Shown one piece after another: positions 63,501 through 64,000 of a stretch of DNA of 64,000 nt. How positions within the stretch are numbered: the first letter of the stretch is position 1; each line of letters begins with the position of its first letter. A model generated the notes under the pieces. The model searched no databases, was not told the DNA's origin, and saw nothing but the letters and a program-made list of their open reading frames with translations. The position numbers were made by a program, and so were the translations under genes. The DNA comes from Chroicocephalus ridibundus. Taxonomy: Eukaryota > Chordata > Aves > Charadriiformes > Laridae. The stretch is from positions 2,604,001 through 2,668,000 of the forward strand of contig NC_086284.1 of assembly GCF_963924245.1 (NCBI RefSeq). Direction: 5' to 3'.

Positions 63501-64000
63501 TCTGGGAAAACAGGCAAAATTAATCAGGGGAAATACACTAAAATTTCCATCAGGAGTAAATTTCCCTCTTTGCATACTTCCCTTTCTAATTGCTGTGCAC
63601 GTACCAACCAGGAGAAATTTCAATCATTTGAGTCTCAAGATTCTAGACAGCACCTGTGATTTCAATGACACTCATGAATTCATTGCCTACTTTAGATGTC
63701 TTCGTAAAACATGACTTTTGACACACTTTCACCGAAGTAGTATAATATATAAAATGGTTGTAAAGGCTTGATATGAAAAATTAACAACCTTCACTTATAG
63801 TGCTGAATCTGAAATGTCAAAAGCAAATTCTTGGTGCAGTGACAGTATTATGGGAGTTTGTATCCTAACCAAACCTGTATGACTTCTTCCAAGAGTGTAT
63901 AGCTACACTCTTGCCACAGATACTACATGAGTCCTCCTACCTGCAACTCTTAGTCACGGGACCCTGAATAGGCTAGGAGTTCTGATTACAGCTTATGCAA

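Larger units (their letters stand above)
1..64000 (-). other. DLG2: DLG2 gene, internal part (three exons and four introns or intron parts)
   Basis: The whole window lies within a minus-strand gene that I identify as DLG2, a membrane-associated guanylate kinase scaffold of the postsynaptic density. Family members carry three PDZ domains, an SH3 and a guanylate-kinase-like domain and tether NMDA receptors and potassium channels. Only the PDZ2-PDZ3 linker end and PDZ3 are here. DLG2 rather than DLG1, DLG3 or DLG4 is indicated by the linker exon (SHSQHSTATR) and by PDZ3 residues such as SGELQRGDQILS and LRGATHEQ, which differ from the other paralogues as I remember them. Exons for PDZ1, PDZ2, SH3 and GK are not visible and should lie outside. 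No transcription start or polyadenylation site of the gene is recognisable in the window. Confidence 0.93.
49552..64000 (-). other. DLG2 intron upstream of the linker exon (partial)
   Basis: This is the intron 5' of the 69-base exon, cut by the window end. It holds the pyrimidine tract at 54.1-54.6 kb, an ATT-rich microsatellite near 55.5 kb and the LTR-type repeat at 56.4-57.5 kb. From 57.6 to 64.0 kb and from 49.6 to 54.0 kb I see only unique AT-rich sequence. I looked for the preceding DLG2 linker exon (the ASPRHYSPVE-type segment known from mammals) and did not recognise it. The long stretches without recognisable repeats near 58-63 kb could include conserved non-coding elements, but that needs alignment. 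Confidence 0.85.

Noticed and set aside
1..64000. tRNA, rRNA, CRISPR, operon or prophage content
   Set aside because: None of the required signatures was seen, and the sequence is vertebrate intron.

Overview
This window is vertebrate nuclear DNA, almost certainly from a bird. It is mostly AT-rich, non-coding and intronic. At least ten CR1 LINE fragments end in the avian-type 3' tail built on the ATTCTATG octamer. No bacterial gene organisation, operon or CRISPR array is present. The species cannot be fixed from this sequence.

The only protein-coding gene I can support is DLG2 (PSD-93/chapsyn-110, a synaptic MAGUK scaffold). It is transcribed from the minus strand and the whole window lies inside it. 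Three exons are present, in transcript order: a 69-base linker exon at 49551-49483, a 157-base exon with the first part of PDZ3 at 39177-39021, and a 103-base exon with the rest of PDZ3 at 21110-21008. All three have AG/GT splice borders and their phases join without a break: the linker exon ends in GG and the next exon starts with A; the third begins on a codon boundary and ends after one base of a codon. The introns between them are 10,305 and 17,910 bases. The intron upstream of the linker exon and the one downstream of PDZ3 run off the window.

Layout: 1-21007 is the downstream intron, with a GC-rich anonymous block near 1.2-1.7 kb, three CR1 copies at 12.1-14.6 kb and a CpG-rich patch at 16.1-16.8 kb. 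21111-39020 is the intron splitting PDZ3, with five CR1 copies. 39178-49482 holds two small CR1 remnants and several very old MIR/L3-like fragments. 49552-64000 holds a striking polypyrimidine tract (54.1-54.6 kb) and an LTR-type repeat with an internal tandem array (56.4-57.5 kb).

I found no undescribed multi-gene system. The most useful points are the small linker exon, which is too short to show up as an ORF; the 468-base pure pyrimidine tract, which is purine in the DLG2 pre-mRNA; the tandem-array LTR; and the CpG-rich intronic patch, which could be an internal promoter. Family assignments rest on remembered family sequences, not on a search.
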